From: Micromonospora inositola
GTDB taxonomy: Bacteria > Actinomycetota > Actinomycetes > Mycobacteriales > Micromonosporaceae
Assembly (NCBI RefSeq): GCF_900090285.1
Contig: NZ_LT607754.1
Span: 5,048,001-5,112,000, forward strand
DNA length: 64,000 nucleotides
Direction: 5' to 3'
A program made the position numbers and the translations under genes. Below the pieces are notes generated by a model that saw nothing but the letters and a program-made list of their open reading frames with translations, was not told the DNA's origin and ran no database searches. Positions 27,925 to 36,984 of the stretch are shown here, one piece after another (the stretch's first letter is position 1; the number at the start of each line of letters is the position of its first letter).

Positions 27925-28566
27925 GTGTCGGATCGCCCGGCTCACGGGGAGCGTTCGGCTTCCGGCGGTACGACCGCGGTCGTGGGGGACCGTGTTCTCA
28001 CCCTGCCGAACATCATCAGCTTCATCCGCCTGGTCGGCGTGCCGCTGTTCCTCTACCTCTTCCTGGTCGTCCGCGCTGACGTGGCGGCGATCGTGGTGCT
28101 CGCCATCGGCGGCACCAGCGACTGGGTGGACGGCTGGATCGCGCGCCGCCTGCACCAGGTCAGCCGGCTGGGGGAGTTGCTCGACCCGCTCGCCGACCGG
28201 CTCTACATCCTGGCCACGCTCCTGGCGTTCACCGCGCGGGAGGTGGTGCCGTGGCAGTTCACCGCGGCGCTGCTGGCCCGCGAGCTGCTCCTGCTCGGTT
28301 CGTTGGCCGTGCTGCGCCGGTACGGCTACGGCCCGCCGCCGGTGCACTACGTGGGCAAGACCGCCACCTTCCTGCTGCTGGCCGCGTTTCCGGTCCTGCT
28401 GCTCGCCGCGGCGGCGCCGGCCACGGCGACCGCCGCCGGCGCGATCGGCTGGGGGCTGGCCTGGTGGGGGCTGGTGCTCTACTGGGTGGCCGGCGGGATG
28501 TACGTGGTGCAGGCCAGTCGCCTGGTTCGCGCGATGCGGTCCCGCTCCGGGGGTGCGCCGGCATGA
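27925..28566 (+). CDS. CDP-alcohol phosphatidyltransferase
   Basis: A 213-residue membrane enzyme of phospholipid synthesis. The CDP-alcohol motif D-x2-D-G-x2-A-R-x8-G-x3-D-x3-D is present as SDWVDGWIARRLHQ then GELLDPLADR. Five to six hydrophobic segments follow. It corresponds by position to Rv1822 (pgsA2) of mycobacteria. AGGGAGGG before GTG 27925 fixes the start. The stop overlaps the next ATG (ATGA). Confidence 0.88.
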   Translation: MSDRPAHGERSASGGTTAVVGDRVLTLPNIISFIRLVGVPLFLYLFLVVRADVAAIVVLAIGGTSDWVDGWIARRLHQVSRLGELLDPLADRLYILATLLAFTAREVVPWQFTAALLARELLLLGSLAVLRRYGYGPPPVHYVGKTATFLLLAAFPVLLLAAAAPATATAAGAIGWGLAWWGLVLYWVAGGMYVVQASRLVRAMRSRSGGAPA

Positions 28567-29507
28567 GCTCGACCTCCCGCGACGGCCGGGCCCCCGCGGC
28601 CCGGGCGTACGCGCCGGACTTCCTCACCGACCTGTTCCGCAACCCCCTCGACCCCGGGTACGCGGACGCGGCGGCCCGCCGTCGGCAGGCCCCGCCGTCG
28701 GGCCTGCGCCGCTGGGCGGCGCGTCCGGTGACCGTGGTGGTCGTGGTGGCGATCGGGTTCCTCTTCTCCGTCGCCTACCGGGAGACGATGGCGGAGGAGC
28801 CGGGTCGGGCGAAGGCCCGCGCCGGCCTGATCGCCGAGATCAAGCAGCGGGAGAGCGAGACCGACCGGTTGACCGCGCGCGCGGACCAGCTGCGCGAGGA
28901 GGTGAGCCGGCAGCGGGACGCGGCACTGAGTGGCTCGCAGGCGTCCCGGTTGCGGAGCCTGGAGGCGGGCACCGGTCTGGCCCGGGTGCGGGGTGACGGT
29001 GTGGTGGTGCGGTTGGCCGACGCCTCCGAGGACAAGGACGCGGTGACGGGGGCGGACGCGGGGCCGTCCCGGGTGTTGTACTCCGACCTGCAGAAGGTGG
29101 CCAACGCGTTGTGGGCGGCGGGCGCGGAGGCGGTCGCTGTCAACGGGCAGCGGTTGACCGCGACGTCGACGATCCGGTCGGCGGGGGAGGCGATCCTCGT
29201 CGACTACCGGCCGGTGACGGGCCCGTACGAGGTGACGGCCATCGGCCCGGGTTCGATGAGGGACCGGTTCGACGCCAGCCGAGCGGCGAGCCTGATGCGG
29301 GAGGTCGCGCGGAGCACGGGCCTGTCGTTCGGGGTGAAGGAGGCAGATGACCTCACCCTGCCGGCCGCTCCGCAGCCACGGCTACGCTACGCCGAGCCCT
29401 CGGTCAGTCCGAGCCCGTCGCCGTCGGGTTCGGGCGCCGCGGGTTCGATCAGTCCCGGGCCGTCCGGCTCGGGGACCTCTCCCAGCCCCTCCGGAGGTGG
29501 CCGATGA
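28563..29507 (+). CDS. DUF881 membrane-anchored protein (first paralogue)
   Basis: A 314-residue protein with a cytoplasmic N-terminus, one membrane helix (VTVVVVVAIGFLFSVAYRE, about residues 58-76), a coiled-coil stretch (RESETDRLTARADQLREEV) and the extracellular DUF881 domain (SDLQKVANALWAAGAEAVAV ... GPYEVTAIGPGSM). The C-terminus is a Ser/Pro/Gly-rich tail. It corresponds to Rv1823 in order and is likely part of a cell-division-associated membrane cluster. Coupled to both neighbours by ATGA overlaps. Confidence 0.88.
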   Translation: MSSTSRDGRAPAARAYAPDFLTDLFRNPLDPGYADAAARRRQAPPSGLRRWAARPVTVVVVVAIGFLFSVAYRETMAEEPGRAKARAGLIAEIKQRESETDRLTARADQLREEVSRQRDAALSGSQASRLRSLEAGTGLARVRGDGVVVRLADASEDKDAVTGADAGPSRVLYSDLQKVANALWAAGAEAVAVNGQRLTATSTIRSAGEAILVDYRPVTGPYEVTAIGPGSMRDRFDASRAASLMREVARSTGLSFGVKEADDLTLPAAPQPRLRYAEPSVSPSPSPSGSGAAGSISPGPSGSGTSPSPSGGGR

Positions 29508-29836
29508 TCGCGGTGCTGGCGTTGCTCGCCGGTGTGGTCCTCGGGGTGTACCTCGACCCCACCGTGCCCGCTGCGTTGCAGCCGTACCTGCCGATCGCCG
29601 TGGTGGCCGCGCTCGACGCGGTGTTCGGCGGGGTTCGGGCGAAGCTCGACCGGATCTTCGACGACAAGCAGTTCGTGGTGTCGTTCATCTCGAACGTGCT
29701 GGTGGCGGGTCTGATCGTGTACCTGGGTGACCAGCTGGGGGTGGGCGGTCAGCTCTCCACCGGTGTGGTGGTCGTGCTCGGGGTGCGCATCTTCGGAAAC
29801 GTGGCGGCGATCCGTCGCCACCTGTTCCGGGCGTAG
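29504..29836 (+). CDS. sbp: Small basic protein Sbp (DUF1290)
   Basis: A 110-residue membrane protein with three hydrophobic segments: MIAVLALLAGVVLGVYLDPT, YLPIAVVAALDAVFGGVRAK and FISNVLVAGLIVYLGDQLGV, ending RIFGNVAAIRRHLF. This is the DUF1290/Sbp family found between two DUF881 genes and next to ftsZ-region or gcvH-region genes in Gram-positives (Rv1824). Function unproven. Confidence 0.9.
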   Translation: MIAVLALLAGVVLGVYLDPTVPAALQPYLPIAVVAALDAVFGGVRAKLDRIFDDKQFVVSFISNVLVAGLIVYLGDQLGVGGQLSTGVVVVLGVRIFGNVAAIRRHLFRA

Positions 29837-29846
29837 GTTTGTGGCG

Positions 29847-30776
29847 ATGAGCGACGAGCACAGGGAGACCGGGACCGGTTGGCCGGAGGCGGAGCCGCCA
29901 CGGCCGGAGGGGCCGGCGGGTGAGCCGGATCCGCGGCCGGAGGCGCCGGATCCCGACGAGTTGAGCCCGCTGGCGCCGGACGAGCCGGCGGAGCGGGAGG
30001 CCGACGCGCCGGCGAGTCCCGAGGCGGAGCCGGAGGGTTCCGCCCCGGCGGCCGGCCCGGTGGCCGCCTGGTCGGGGAAGCGGCGGTTGACGTCGGCCGG
30101 GGCGATGATCGCCGTGCTGCTGGCGTTGCTGGGGTTCACCCTGGTGGTGCAGTTGAAGACGACCTCGACGGATCCGACCCTCGCGGCGACGCGGGAGGAG
30201 GACCTGGTCCGGATCTCGTCGGACCTGGATTCGCGGGAACGGCGGCTGCGGCAGGACATCGCCACGTTGGAGGAGAGCCAGCGGCAGTTGCGCTCGGGTG
30301 AGCAGGGTCGGCAGGCGGCGCTGGAGGAGGCGACGCGGCGGGCCGATGAGCTGGGCATCCTGGCGGGCACGTTGCCGGCGGTGGGGCCGGGGTTGTCGGT
30401 GCGGTTCGAGGGGGACGGCAAGGCGATCTCGTCGACGCGGATCCTGGACGCGGTGGAGGAGTTGCGGGGCGCGGGCGCGGAGGCGATGCAGATTTCCGGT
30501 GCCGACGGGACAGCGGTGCGGATCATCGCGTCGACGTATTTCGTGGACGCGGACGGCGGTGGCCTGGTGGTGGACGGGCGGCGGTTGAGTGGCCCGTACA
30601 CGATCCTGGTGATCGGTGAGCCGGCGACGATGCGTACGGCGTTGAACATTCCCGGCGGGGTGGTCGCATCGGTTTCGGATGCCGGCGGTAACGTGATCGT
30701 CGAGGAGCGTGAGGTTGTCGAGGTTTCGCAGCTGCACGCGCCGATCAAGCTGGAACACGCCCGTCCGGTTTCCTGA
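29847..30776 (+). CDS. DUF881 membrane-anchored protein (second paralogue)
   Basis: A 309-residue protein. The first 75 residues are a Pro/Glu-rich disordered region, followed by a membrane helix (AGAMIAVLLALLGFTLVVQL), a coiled coil (DSRERRLRQDIATLEESQRQ) and a DUF881 domain (ILDAVEELRGAGAEAMQISG ... SGPYTILVIGEPATM). It corresponds to Rv1825. The pairing of two DUF881 proteins around Sbp is conserved and suggests a heteromeric complex. Confidence 0.88.
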   Translation: MSDEHRETGTGWPEAEPPRPEGPAGEPDPRPEAPDPDELSPLAPDEPAEREADAPASPEAEPEGSAPAAGPVAAWSGKRRLTSAGAMIAVLLALLGFTLVVQLKTTSTDPTLAATREEDLVRISSDLDSRERRLRQDIATLEESQRQLRSGEQGRQAALEEATRRADELGILAGTLPAVGPGLSVRFEGDGKAISSTRILDAVEELRGAGAEAMQISGADGTAVRIIASTYFVDADGGGLVVDGRRLSGPYTILVIGEPATMRTALNIPGGVVASVSDAGGNVIVEEREVVEVSQLHAPIKLEHARPVS

Positions 30777-30833
30777 CCGGGCGTGGCCGGCGCCGGTTCC
30801 CCCCGGTGCACCGATGGATGAAGGACGCAGCTG

Positions 30834-31214
30834 GTGATTCCTGAGGATCTGCGGTACACCGCCGAGCACGAGTGGCTGGTCGGTGGCGACGGCGGCGCCG
30901 TCCGGGTCGGCATCACGCACTTCGCGCAGGACGCCCTGGGTGACATCGTGTTCGTCCAGTTGCCGGACGAGGGTGCGGTGGTGGCGGCGGGTGAGCCGCT
31001 GGGTGAGATCGAGTCGACGAAGAGCGTGTCGGAGATCTACGCGCCGATCAGCGGTACGGTGGCGGCGCGCAACGAGGCGCTCGCCGACACCCCTGAGGTG
31101 ATCAACACGGATCCGTACGGTGCGGGATGGTTGTTGGAGATCACCCCGGATGATCCGGCGGCGGTCGAGGGTCTGCTGACCGCCGGCGCGTACCGCGAGC
31201 TCACTGAGAGCTGA
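30834..31214 (+). CDS. gcvH: Glycine cleavage system H protein
   Basis: A 126-residue lipoyl carrier. The opening IPEDLRYTAEHEWL, the VGITHFAQDALGDIVFVQLP strand, and the lipoylated Lys in GEIESTKSVSEIYAPISG are diagnostic. It shuttles the aminomethyl group between P, T and L proteins. gcvP lies 7.3 kb downstream; gcvT is not in this window. GTG start with an AAGGACGCAG-type site ahead. Confidence 0.95.
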   Translation: MIPEDLRYTAEHEWLVGGDGGAVRVGITHFAQDALGDIVFVQLPDEGAVVAAGEPLGEIESTKSVSEIYAPISGTVAARNEALADTPEVINTDPYGAGWLLEITPDDPAAVEGLLTAGAYRELTES

Positions 31215-31428
31215 GTGTCGTCCCGGGCTGCGGGGTTGTCTCCGCGCGTCCGGGTTGCCCTGCATTTCGGCGCTGGCTAGGCTCGCCCAGTCGACCGAGA
31301 ACCCAATAGTTGAGCGTTTGTGGAATGCGCCTTCCCGGGCACGGGGAGCCAGCCGCCGGGTGTGACTGCCCGGCGGCCAGACCCGCCATTACCCGACGCC
31401 GACCGAACAGATCCGTGAGGTGGTCCCC

Positions 31429-31881
31429 ATGACGCGCCCAGACGACGAGTTCCCCCCACTCGACGTCACTTCGACGCTCAATCTCGGTTCGCTCGACGAA
31501 GTGCTGGAGGGTCCGGACACCGACGTGGTGCCGAGCCGGATGTCCGGTTCGTTGCCGCCCGGGATGGCGTTGCTGGTGGTTCGCCGGGGTCCGAACGCGG
31601 GCGCCCGGTTCCTGTTGGACCACGATGTGACGACGAGTGGCCGGCACCCGGACAGTGACATCTTCCTGGACGACGTGACGGTGTCGCGGCGGCACGCGGA
31701 GTTCCACCGTGACGGTGGCACGTTCACGGTGCGGGACGTGGGCAGCCTAAACGGCACGTACGTGAATCGGGAGCGGGTCGAGGCGGCCACGTTGAGCAAT
31801 GGTGACGAGGTGCAGATCGGCAAGTTCCGGGTGGTGTTCATCGCCGGTCCGCGCCCGGAGGAGGAGGCCGGCCGGGGGTGA
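31429..31881 (+). CDS. garA: FHA-domain regulator (GarA/OdhI type)
   Basis: A 150-residue protein. The N-terminal tail carries DVTSTLNLGSLDEVLEG, where the Thr/Ser cluster matches the Pkn phosphorylation site of GarA. Residues 55-140 form an FHA domain (LLDHDVTTSGRHPDSDIFLD, SRRHAEFHRDG, NGTYVNRERV). In mycobacteria GarA inhibits 2-oxoglutarate dehydrogenase and glutamate dehydrogenase according to phosphorylation by PknB/PknG. GAGGTGG 5 bp before ATG 31429 decides the start over GTG 31420. Confidence 0.88.
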   Translation: MTRPDDEFPPLDVTSTLNLGSLDEVLEGPDTDVVPSRMSGSLPPGMALLVVRRGPNAGARFLLDHDVTTSGRHPDSDIFLDDVTVSRRHAEFHRDGGTFTVRDVGSLNGTYVNRERVEAATLSNGDEVQIGKFRVVFIAGPRPEEEAGRG

Positions 31882-32621
31882 ATGAGCCTGCGGCTTCGAC
31901 GCCGCCCGGGGTGGCCCGGTCCCACCCGCTGATGAGTATCGGTGAGGTGCTGGGGCAGTTGCGGGTGGAGTTCCCGGACGTCACGATCTCGAAGTTGCGG
32001 TTCCTGGAGACCGAGGGTCTGGTGGAGCCGCAGCGGACGCCGGCGGGGTACCGGAAGTACAGCTGGGACGATGTGGCGCGGTTGCGGTTCGTGCTGACCG
32101 CGCAGCGGGACCAGTATCTGCCGTTGCGGGTGATCCGTGACCAGTTGGCGGAGTTCGACGCTCCGGGCCGGCAGCGGCCGACGTTGGTGGCGGTCGGTCC
32201 CGGTGGTGAGGTGCCGGGTCGGGGTGGGCAGGAGCCTGCCGAATCGGCGCAGGTGCGGCTGGGGCGGGCGGAGCTGATCTCCCGTAGTGGGATCGACGAG
32301 TCGACGTTGGGTGAGTTGGAGCGGCTCGGTGTGCTGGTGTCCGATCCGGCGGGTTGGTTCGACGCGGATGCTCTGATCATCGCGCGGGCGGTGGCGGGGT
32401 TGGCGGAGTACGGGCTGGAGCCGCGGCATCTGCGGGGTTATCGGACGGCGGCGGATCGGGAGGTCGGTCTGTTCGCGCAGTTGGTGGCGCCGTTGGCGCG
32501 GCAGAGTGATCCGGCGGCGCGGTCCCGGGCGGCGGAGACGGCGCGTGAGTTGGTGGCGTTGTCGCAGCAGTTGCACGCGGCCCTGGTGCGGGTGGGGTTG
32601 CGGTCGACCTTGGGTCGGTGA
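31878..32621 (+). CDS. ftsR: MerR-like division regulator FtsR
   Basis: A 247-residue protein with an N-terminal MerR winged helix (SIGEVLGQLRVEFPDVTISK, RFLETEGLVEPQRTPAGYRK, DDVARLRFVLTAQRDQYLPL) and a helical C-terminal region. It corresponds to Rv1828/FtsR, which activates ftsZ in corynebacteria. GTG 31878 overlaps the garA stop. Confidence 0.85.
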   Translation: MNEPAASTPPGVARSHPLMSIGEVLGQLRVEFPDVTISKLRFLETEGLVEPQRTPAGYRKYSWDDVARLRFVLTAQRDQYLPLRVIRDQLAEFDAPGRQRPTLVAVGPGGEVPGRGGQEPAESAQVRLGRAELISRSGIDESTLGELERLGVLVSDPAGWFDADALIIARAVAGLAEYGLEPRHLRGYRTAADREVGLFAQLVAPLARQSDPAARSRAAETARELVALSQQLHAALVRVGLRSTLGR

Positions 32622-32834
32622 GGTGTGGGCCGGGTGTCGTGGGGCGCCCGGCCTTCTCCGTCGGTGCACGCGGAAAGATCTGCCCCGGGAAGCGTGTCGT
32701 AGGCTTGCCGGGGTATCCCCTTCCCTGGCGAGACGCGTGGTGCACGTAGCGCATGGGACTCTCGTGTCGCGGTCCGTGTACCGTGCAGGGAAGGGCGCGG
32801 TGCGGGCGTAGGTGACAACGACACGGAGGCGGCG

Positions 32835-33299
32835 GTGCGCGAGCTGAGCGTGGTCGGAGTTCGGGTGGAGCTGCCCAGCAACCAGCCGATCGTCCTGCTG
32901 CGGGAGGTCGAGGGGGACCGCTATCTGCCGATTTGGATCGGCGCGGTCGAGGCGACGGCGATCGCCTACGAGCAGCAGGGGGTCAAGCCGGCCCGCCCGT
33001 TGACGCATGATCTGCTGCGGGACGTGCTGGCGGCGTTGAAGGCGCCGCTGCGGGCGGTGGAGATCACCGAGTTGAAGGAGAACGTCTTCTACGCCGACCT
33101 GCTGATCGGGGACGGTGTGCGGGTGTCCGCGCGGCCGAGCGATTCCATCGCGTTGGCGTTGCGGGTCGGGGCTCCGATTCGTTGCGCGGAGGAGGTCCTC
33201 AGCGAGGCGGGGATCGTGATCCCCGACGAGCAGGAGGACGAGGTGGAGAAGTTCCGCGAGTTCCTGGAGCAGGTGCGGCCGGAGGACTTCGCGGGCTGA
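32835..33299 (+). CDS. Bifunctional nuclease family protein (DUF151)
   Basis: A 154-residue protein (VVGVRVELPSNQPIVLLREV, RYLPIWIGAVEATAIAYEQQ, RPLTHDLLRDVLAALKAPLR, ARPSDSIALALRVGAPI). The DSIALA motif and the WIG-EA block define DUF151, whose members show RNase and DNase activity. It corresponds to Rv1829. It begins at GTG 32835. Upstream 32622-32834 has no gene but likely a promoter (a TGTACC-like box near 32776). Confidence 0.9.
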   Translation: MRELSVVGVRVELPSNQPIVLLREVEGDRYLPIWIGAVEATAIAYEQQGVKPARPLTHDLLRDVLAALKAPLRAVEITELKENVFYADLLIGDGVRVSARPSDSIALALRVGAPIRCAEEVLSEAGIVIPDEQEDEVEKFREFLEQVRPEDFAG

Positions 33300-33507
33300 T
33301 TCCGGTCCCCGGTCGGGTGTCGACGGCCGACGGTTGGGCATCACGGTTAGTGACGGTGTGTGATCGTCGGTGATCTTCCGAGTGCTGCGCGGCGTGTCGC
33401 GTCGGTTCCTCCGTGGCAACTCCTGAGGGCCGCTATAGGGTTGCGGTGTCGAGGGGTGCACGTTCGGAGAAACGGCGTGTCGCCGCACGGGCGGGGAGGT
33501 TGTCCGG

Positions 33508-34107
33508 ATGCACGAGCCGCGAGATCCTGATCCGGGTACGCCGCAGCAGGCGTCGCCCGTCCCGGGCACCGAGGGTGATGGTGTGGTGGGCTACCGGGGT
33601 GTCACCGCCTGCCAGGCGGTGGGTATCAGCTACCGGCAGTTGGACTACTGGGCCCGGACGGGGCTGGTGGTGCCGAGCGTGCGGGACGCGTCGGGTTCGG
33701 GGACGTCCCGGTTGTACTCCTTCCGCGACCTGGTGGTGTTGAAGGTCGTGAAGCGCCTGCTGGACGCCGGGGTGTCGCTGCAGAACATCCGGAAGGCGAT
33801 CGAGGCGTTGCGGTCGCGTGGGGTGGAGGATCTGGCGGGGATCACGCTGATCTCGGACGGGACGACGGTGTACGAGTGCCGGTCGCCGGAGGAGGTGGTC
33901 GACCTGTTGCAGGGCGGCCAGGGCGTGTTCGGCATCGCGATCGGCGGGGCGTTCAAGGAGATCCAGGGTTCGCTGTCGCACCTGCCGGCGGAGCCGGCGG
34001 CGGGTGGCGGCCAGGATTCGGTGGCGTCCGCACCGGAGGCGTCGGAGGCGTCGGAGTCGGTGGGGGACGAGTTGGCGGCGCGGCGGGCGCGGCGTCGGGC
34101 GGGCTGA
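33508..34107 (+). CDS. MerR-family transcriptional regulator
   Basis: A 199-residue regulator corresponding to Rv1830 in order. The MerR domain is YRGVTACQAVGISYRQLDYW, ARTGLVVPSVRDASGSGTSR, LYSFRDLVVLKVVKRLLDAG. The C-terminal half (AITLISDGTTVYECRSPEEV) is not a known effector domain. The chain ends in an Arg-rich tail (RRARRRAG). ATG 33508 with GGGGAGG ahead. Confidence 0.85.
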   Translation: MHEPRDPDPGTPQQASPVPGTEGDGVVGYRGVTACQAVGISYRQLDYWARTGLVVPSVRDASGSGTSRLYSFRDLVVLKVVKRLLDAGVSLQNIRKAIEALRSRGVEDLAGITLISDGTTVYECRSPEEVVDLLQGGQGVFGIAIGGAFKEIQGSLSHLPAEPAAGGGQDSVASAPEASEASESVGDELAARRARRRAG

Positions 34108-34586
34108 CCCGTCGCCGGGCGACACGCCCGGGGGATTTCGAGGATCGCGTCGTGGCTGGGGCCCGGCGCGATCTGTCGTTGGTGACGCTGAGTATTCCTA
34201 TGTGGACGTCACGGCCGGGCTTGGCGGGTCCGATCAGCGGGACGGGCGGCCTCGGTGGCGCCATGCCTGGTCAGCGGTGGCGACGGGGGTCGGCCGCGCG
34301 GACCGTCGGTTGTCGACTGTCCCGTCCGTGGGCGACCCGATGGTGGACGCGCTGTGGCCGAACCGGTCGCGGCGGGTGGACGGATGGACCAATCGGCTGT
34401 CACGTTCCGTGGTCGCGCCCTGTCAGGAATCCGATAGGGGGGCCGTGACCCGATCGGCGTGGCGCGCTATGGTCCCTGACGGTCGCTGTTGCGTCGACGT
34501 CACCGCCACACCGGGTGACGTGCGCCGGCTGCCGGTTGCCCCTCCGCGGGCGTTGCCCGCGTGCCCCCACCCCGGAAGGAACAGCA
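34108..34586. other. Intergenic region with no supported gene
   Basis: This 479-bp gap separates the MerR gene from the haemoglobin operon. I see no frame with coding character on either strand. It must hold the promoter of the globin operon. I looked for an NsrR-type or other palindromic NO-responsive site and did not find a convincing one; GTGACGG/CCGTCAC-like fragments occur but are not paired symmetrically. Confidence 0.5.
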
Positions 34587-34985
34587 GTGACGGTTACGGA
34601 AGAAGTCACTCCCGTCTCCCACTACGAACGCATCGGCGGCGCCAGCTCGGTGAAGGCGGCCGTGGAGGTGTTCTACGACAAGGTGCTCGCCGACCCGGAG
34701 CTGGCCGGCTACTTCGCGGACGTGAACATGGCCGAGCAGCGGCGGCACCTGGCGCTGATGCTGACTGTGGTCCTCGGTGGACCGAACGAGTACGCCGGTC
34801 GCGGGCTGGCCGAGGCGCACCAGTCGTTGCACATCCCGGTGGCGCACTACGTCAAGGTCGGTGAGCACCTGACCGCGACGCTGACCGAGCTGGGCGTGCC
34901 GGCGGACATCATCGCCGACGTGCAGACCGTGCTGGGGCAGGTGCAGGACCAGGTGGTGTCGTCCGGCAACGGGACGGGCGCCTGA
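34587..34985 (+). CDS. glbN: Group I truncated haemoglobin
   Basis: A 132-residue 2/2 globin: HYERIGGASSVKAAVEVFYD, VLADPELAGYFADVNMAEQR, GLAEAHQSLHIPVAHYVKVG EHL. The Tyr of FYDKV matches B10-region usage, and His in AHYVKVGEHL fits proximal F8. It corresponds to GlbN and should dioxygenate NO to nitrate. GGAAGGA precedes GTG 34587. The next gene follows after 2 bp, so the pair are coexpressed. Confidence 0.88.
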   Translation: MTVTEEVTPVSHYERIGGASSVKAAVEVFYDKVLADPELAGYFADVNMAEQRRHLALMLTVVLGGPNEYAGRGLAEAHQSLHIPVAHYVKVGEHLTATLTELGVPADIIADVQTVLGQVQDQVVSSGNGTGA

Positions 34986-34987
34986 GC

Positions 34988-36154
34988 GTGGACGCGGCAC
35001 GGCTCAAGCAGAGCTGGTCCCTGGTCGCCGCCCACGGCGACCAGGTGCCGCTCTACTTCTATTCCACACTGTTCCTGGCGTATCCGGAGACCCGGCAGAT
35101 GTTCCCGACCAACATGGCCGGGCAGCGGGACCGGCTGGTCACCGCGTTGGGGCACATTGTGTCCCATGTGGACCAGGTCGACCGCCTGGTCGGGTTCCTC
35201 CAGGACCTCGGCGCCGACCACCGCAAGTTCGCGGTGCGCGCCGAACACTATCCGGCGGTCGGCGAGGCGCTGCTGGCGACGCTGCGGCATTTCCTGGGCG
35301 AGGAGTGGACCGACGAGCTGGCCCAGGACTGGGCGGCCGCGTACGGGCTGGTCGCGCAGGTGATGACGGACGCGGCGCAGGCGGCGGAGGCGGTGAACCC
35401 GCCGTGGTGGGTGGCCGAGATCCTCGCCCATGAGCGGCGGGCGTTCGACGTGGCGGTGTTGACGGTGCGGCCGCAGTACCTGCTGCCGTTCACGCCGGGC
35501 CAGTCGATCGGGGTGTCCCACCCGGCGGTGCGGTCGTGGCGGTACTACTCGCCGGCGAACGCGCCGCGCGCCGACGGCACGCTGGAGCTGCACGTGCGGG
35601 CCGCCCCGGGCGGGGCGGTGTCGTCGCGGCTGGTGTACGGGTCCGCGGTGGGTGACCCGGTTCACCTGGCGGCTCCGGTGGGCGACCGGTTGACGTTGTG
35701 GTCGGCCGGGTCGAGCGACCTGCTGCTGCTGGCCGCCGGCACCGGCTGGGCGCCGGTGAAAGCGCTGGTGGAGCAGGTCGCGGCGGAGGGTTCCCGCCGC
35801 CGCGTGGACCTGTATGTGGGGGCCCGCTCGCGCAGCGAGTTCTACGACACCGACGCGATCGACAAGCTGGCCTCATCGCACCCGTGGCTGTCGGTGACGT
35901 ACGTCGTGGGTTCGGACATGCGGCGGCCGGGTGAGTTCGTGCACTTGGCGGACCGGGCGTTGGCTGACGGCGACTGGCGGTCCCGGCACGTTTACGTGTG
36001 CGGCTCCGACGAGATGGTCGGCCATTCGGTGGCGGCGTTCACCCAGGCCGGTTACCACGCCGGTCAGCTGCACCACGAGGGCTTCGGTAAGCACTGGTAC
36101 GGGCCGGCGTGGCGGACGGTGACCGGCCCTGACAATTCCGGAGGTGTCCGGTGA
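34988..36154 (+). CDS. Flavohaemoglobin-type NO dioxygenase
   Basis: A 388-residue fusion. Residues 1-135 are a globin (LKQSWSLVAAHGDQVPLYFY, FPTNMAGQRDRLVTALGHIV, FAVRAEHYPAVGEALLATL with the proximal His). Then an FAD domain (SWRYYSPANAP, the RxYS motif) and an NAD domain (LLLAAGTGWAPVKALVEQVA, VYVCGSDEMVGHSV, FGKHWYG at the C-terminus). It detoxifies NO with O2 and NAD(P)H. The C-terminal FAD/NAD half is shorter and more diverged than in E. coli Hmp. Its stop overlaps the DivIVA-like start. Confidence 0.9.
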   Translation: MDAARLKQSWSLVAAHGDQVPLYFYSTLFLAYPETRQMFPTNMAGQRDRLVTALGHIVSHVDQVDRLVGFLQDLGADHRKFAVRAEHYPAVGEALLATLRHFLGEEWTDELAQDWAAAYGLVAQVMTDAAQAAEAVNPPWWVAEILAHERRAFDVAVLTVRPQYLLPFTPGQSIGVSHPAVRSWRYYSPANAPRADGTLELHVRAAPGGAVSSRLVYGSAVGDPVHLAAPVGDRLTLWSAGSSDLLLLAAGTGWAPVKALVEQVAAEGSRRRVDLYVGARSRSEFYDTDAIDKLASSHPWLSVTYVVGSDMRRPGEFVHLADRALADGDWRSRHVYVCGSDEMVGHSVAAFTQAGYHAGQLHHEGFGKHWYGPAWRTVTGPDNSGGVR

Positions 36155-36846
36155 GCGCGACCCCGATCAGCAGGTACGACGGCGTGCAGGTGTCCGGCAG
36201 CGTGCAGGTGCGGATGACCGCCGACCGGGTGCGTCGTTGGGAGTTCGGCAGCGCCTCGTTCGCCCGCCGCGGCTACGACCACACGGACGTGGACCGGTTC
36301 CGGATGCAGGTGGCCGACGAGTTGGACCTGCTGTCGGCGCAGATCGCGACCCTGCGGGCGGAGAACGAGCGGCTTAACGACCACGTGGAGCTGCACCGGC
36401 ACGGGGTGATCCCGAGCACCGACGCGGGGGCGAAGCTGCCCGCGGCGAAGGAGGTCAACCTGCTGTCGGCGGCGCAGCGGGAGGCCGAGCAGATCATCGC
36501 GCAGGCCCACGACTACGCCCGGCGGGTCGCCGAGTACGCCCGGGTGCAGTACGAGAGCTACATGCAGGCGGCGGCGGAGGACGCGAAGCAGGAGGCCGAG
36601 CGGGCGGTGGCGGATTACCGCAGCAACGCCGGCACCAACTTCGACGACTCGGTGGCGACGCGGGAGGCGTTGCGGATCTTCGGCGAGATGATGATCTCGC
36701 ACATGCAGGCGGCGGCCCGGCACCTCGACGACGGCAGCGAGCAGTTGGCGCGGACGATGGACCGGATCGTCCGGGAGACCGCCGGTGCGGCGCCGGTGGG
36801 CGGCGCCGCGTCGCAGGCCGCATTGCCCCGCCACCAGCACCGCTGA
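36151..36846 (+). CDS. DivIVA-like coiled-coil protein
   Basis: A 231-residue protein. After a 25-residue lead, WEFGSASFARRGYDHTDVDR and FRMQVADELDLLSAQIATLR match the DivIVA domain, followed by a long coiled coil (AAQREAEQIIAQAHDYARRV ... YMQAAAEDAKQEAERAVADY). Members mark poles or cell-wall growth zones, or act in sporulation septation. GTG 36151 overlaps the flavohaemoglobin stop by 4 bp, so it is translationally coupled to a NO-detoxifying enzyme, an unexpected partner. Confidence 0.82.
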   Translation: MSATPISRYDGVQVSGSVQVRMTADRVRRWEFGSASFARRGYDHTDVDRFRMQVADELDLLSAQIATLRAENERLNDHVELHRHGVIPSTDAGAKLPAAKEVNLLSAAQREAEQIIAQAHDYARRVAEYARVQYESYMQAAAEDAKQEAERAVADYRSNAGTNFDDSVATREALRIFGEMMISHMQAAARHLDDGSEQLARTMDRIVRETAGAAPVGGAASQAALPRHQHR

Positions 36847-36984
36847 GGGGTCGCCCCGCCCCGGGCGGGTCGGCCACCCGGCCCGACGGTCGGCGCCCCC
36901 ACTGCCGGGCGCCGACCGCGGGGTCGAGGGACACGGTGTCGCCGCTTGCCCTGACCGCCGGCGCGGCGCGCCCCGGTCCGGGCG

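Noticed and set aside
34108..34586. NO-responsive operator before the globin operon
   Set aside because: No symmetric NsrR- or FNR-like site could be found by eye; nothing is claimed.
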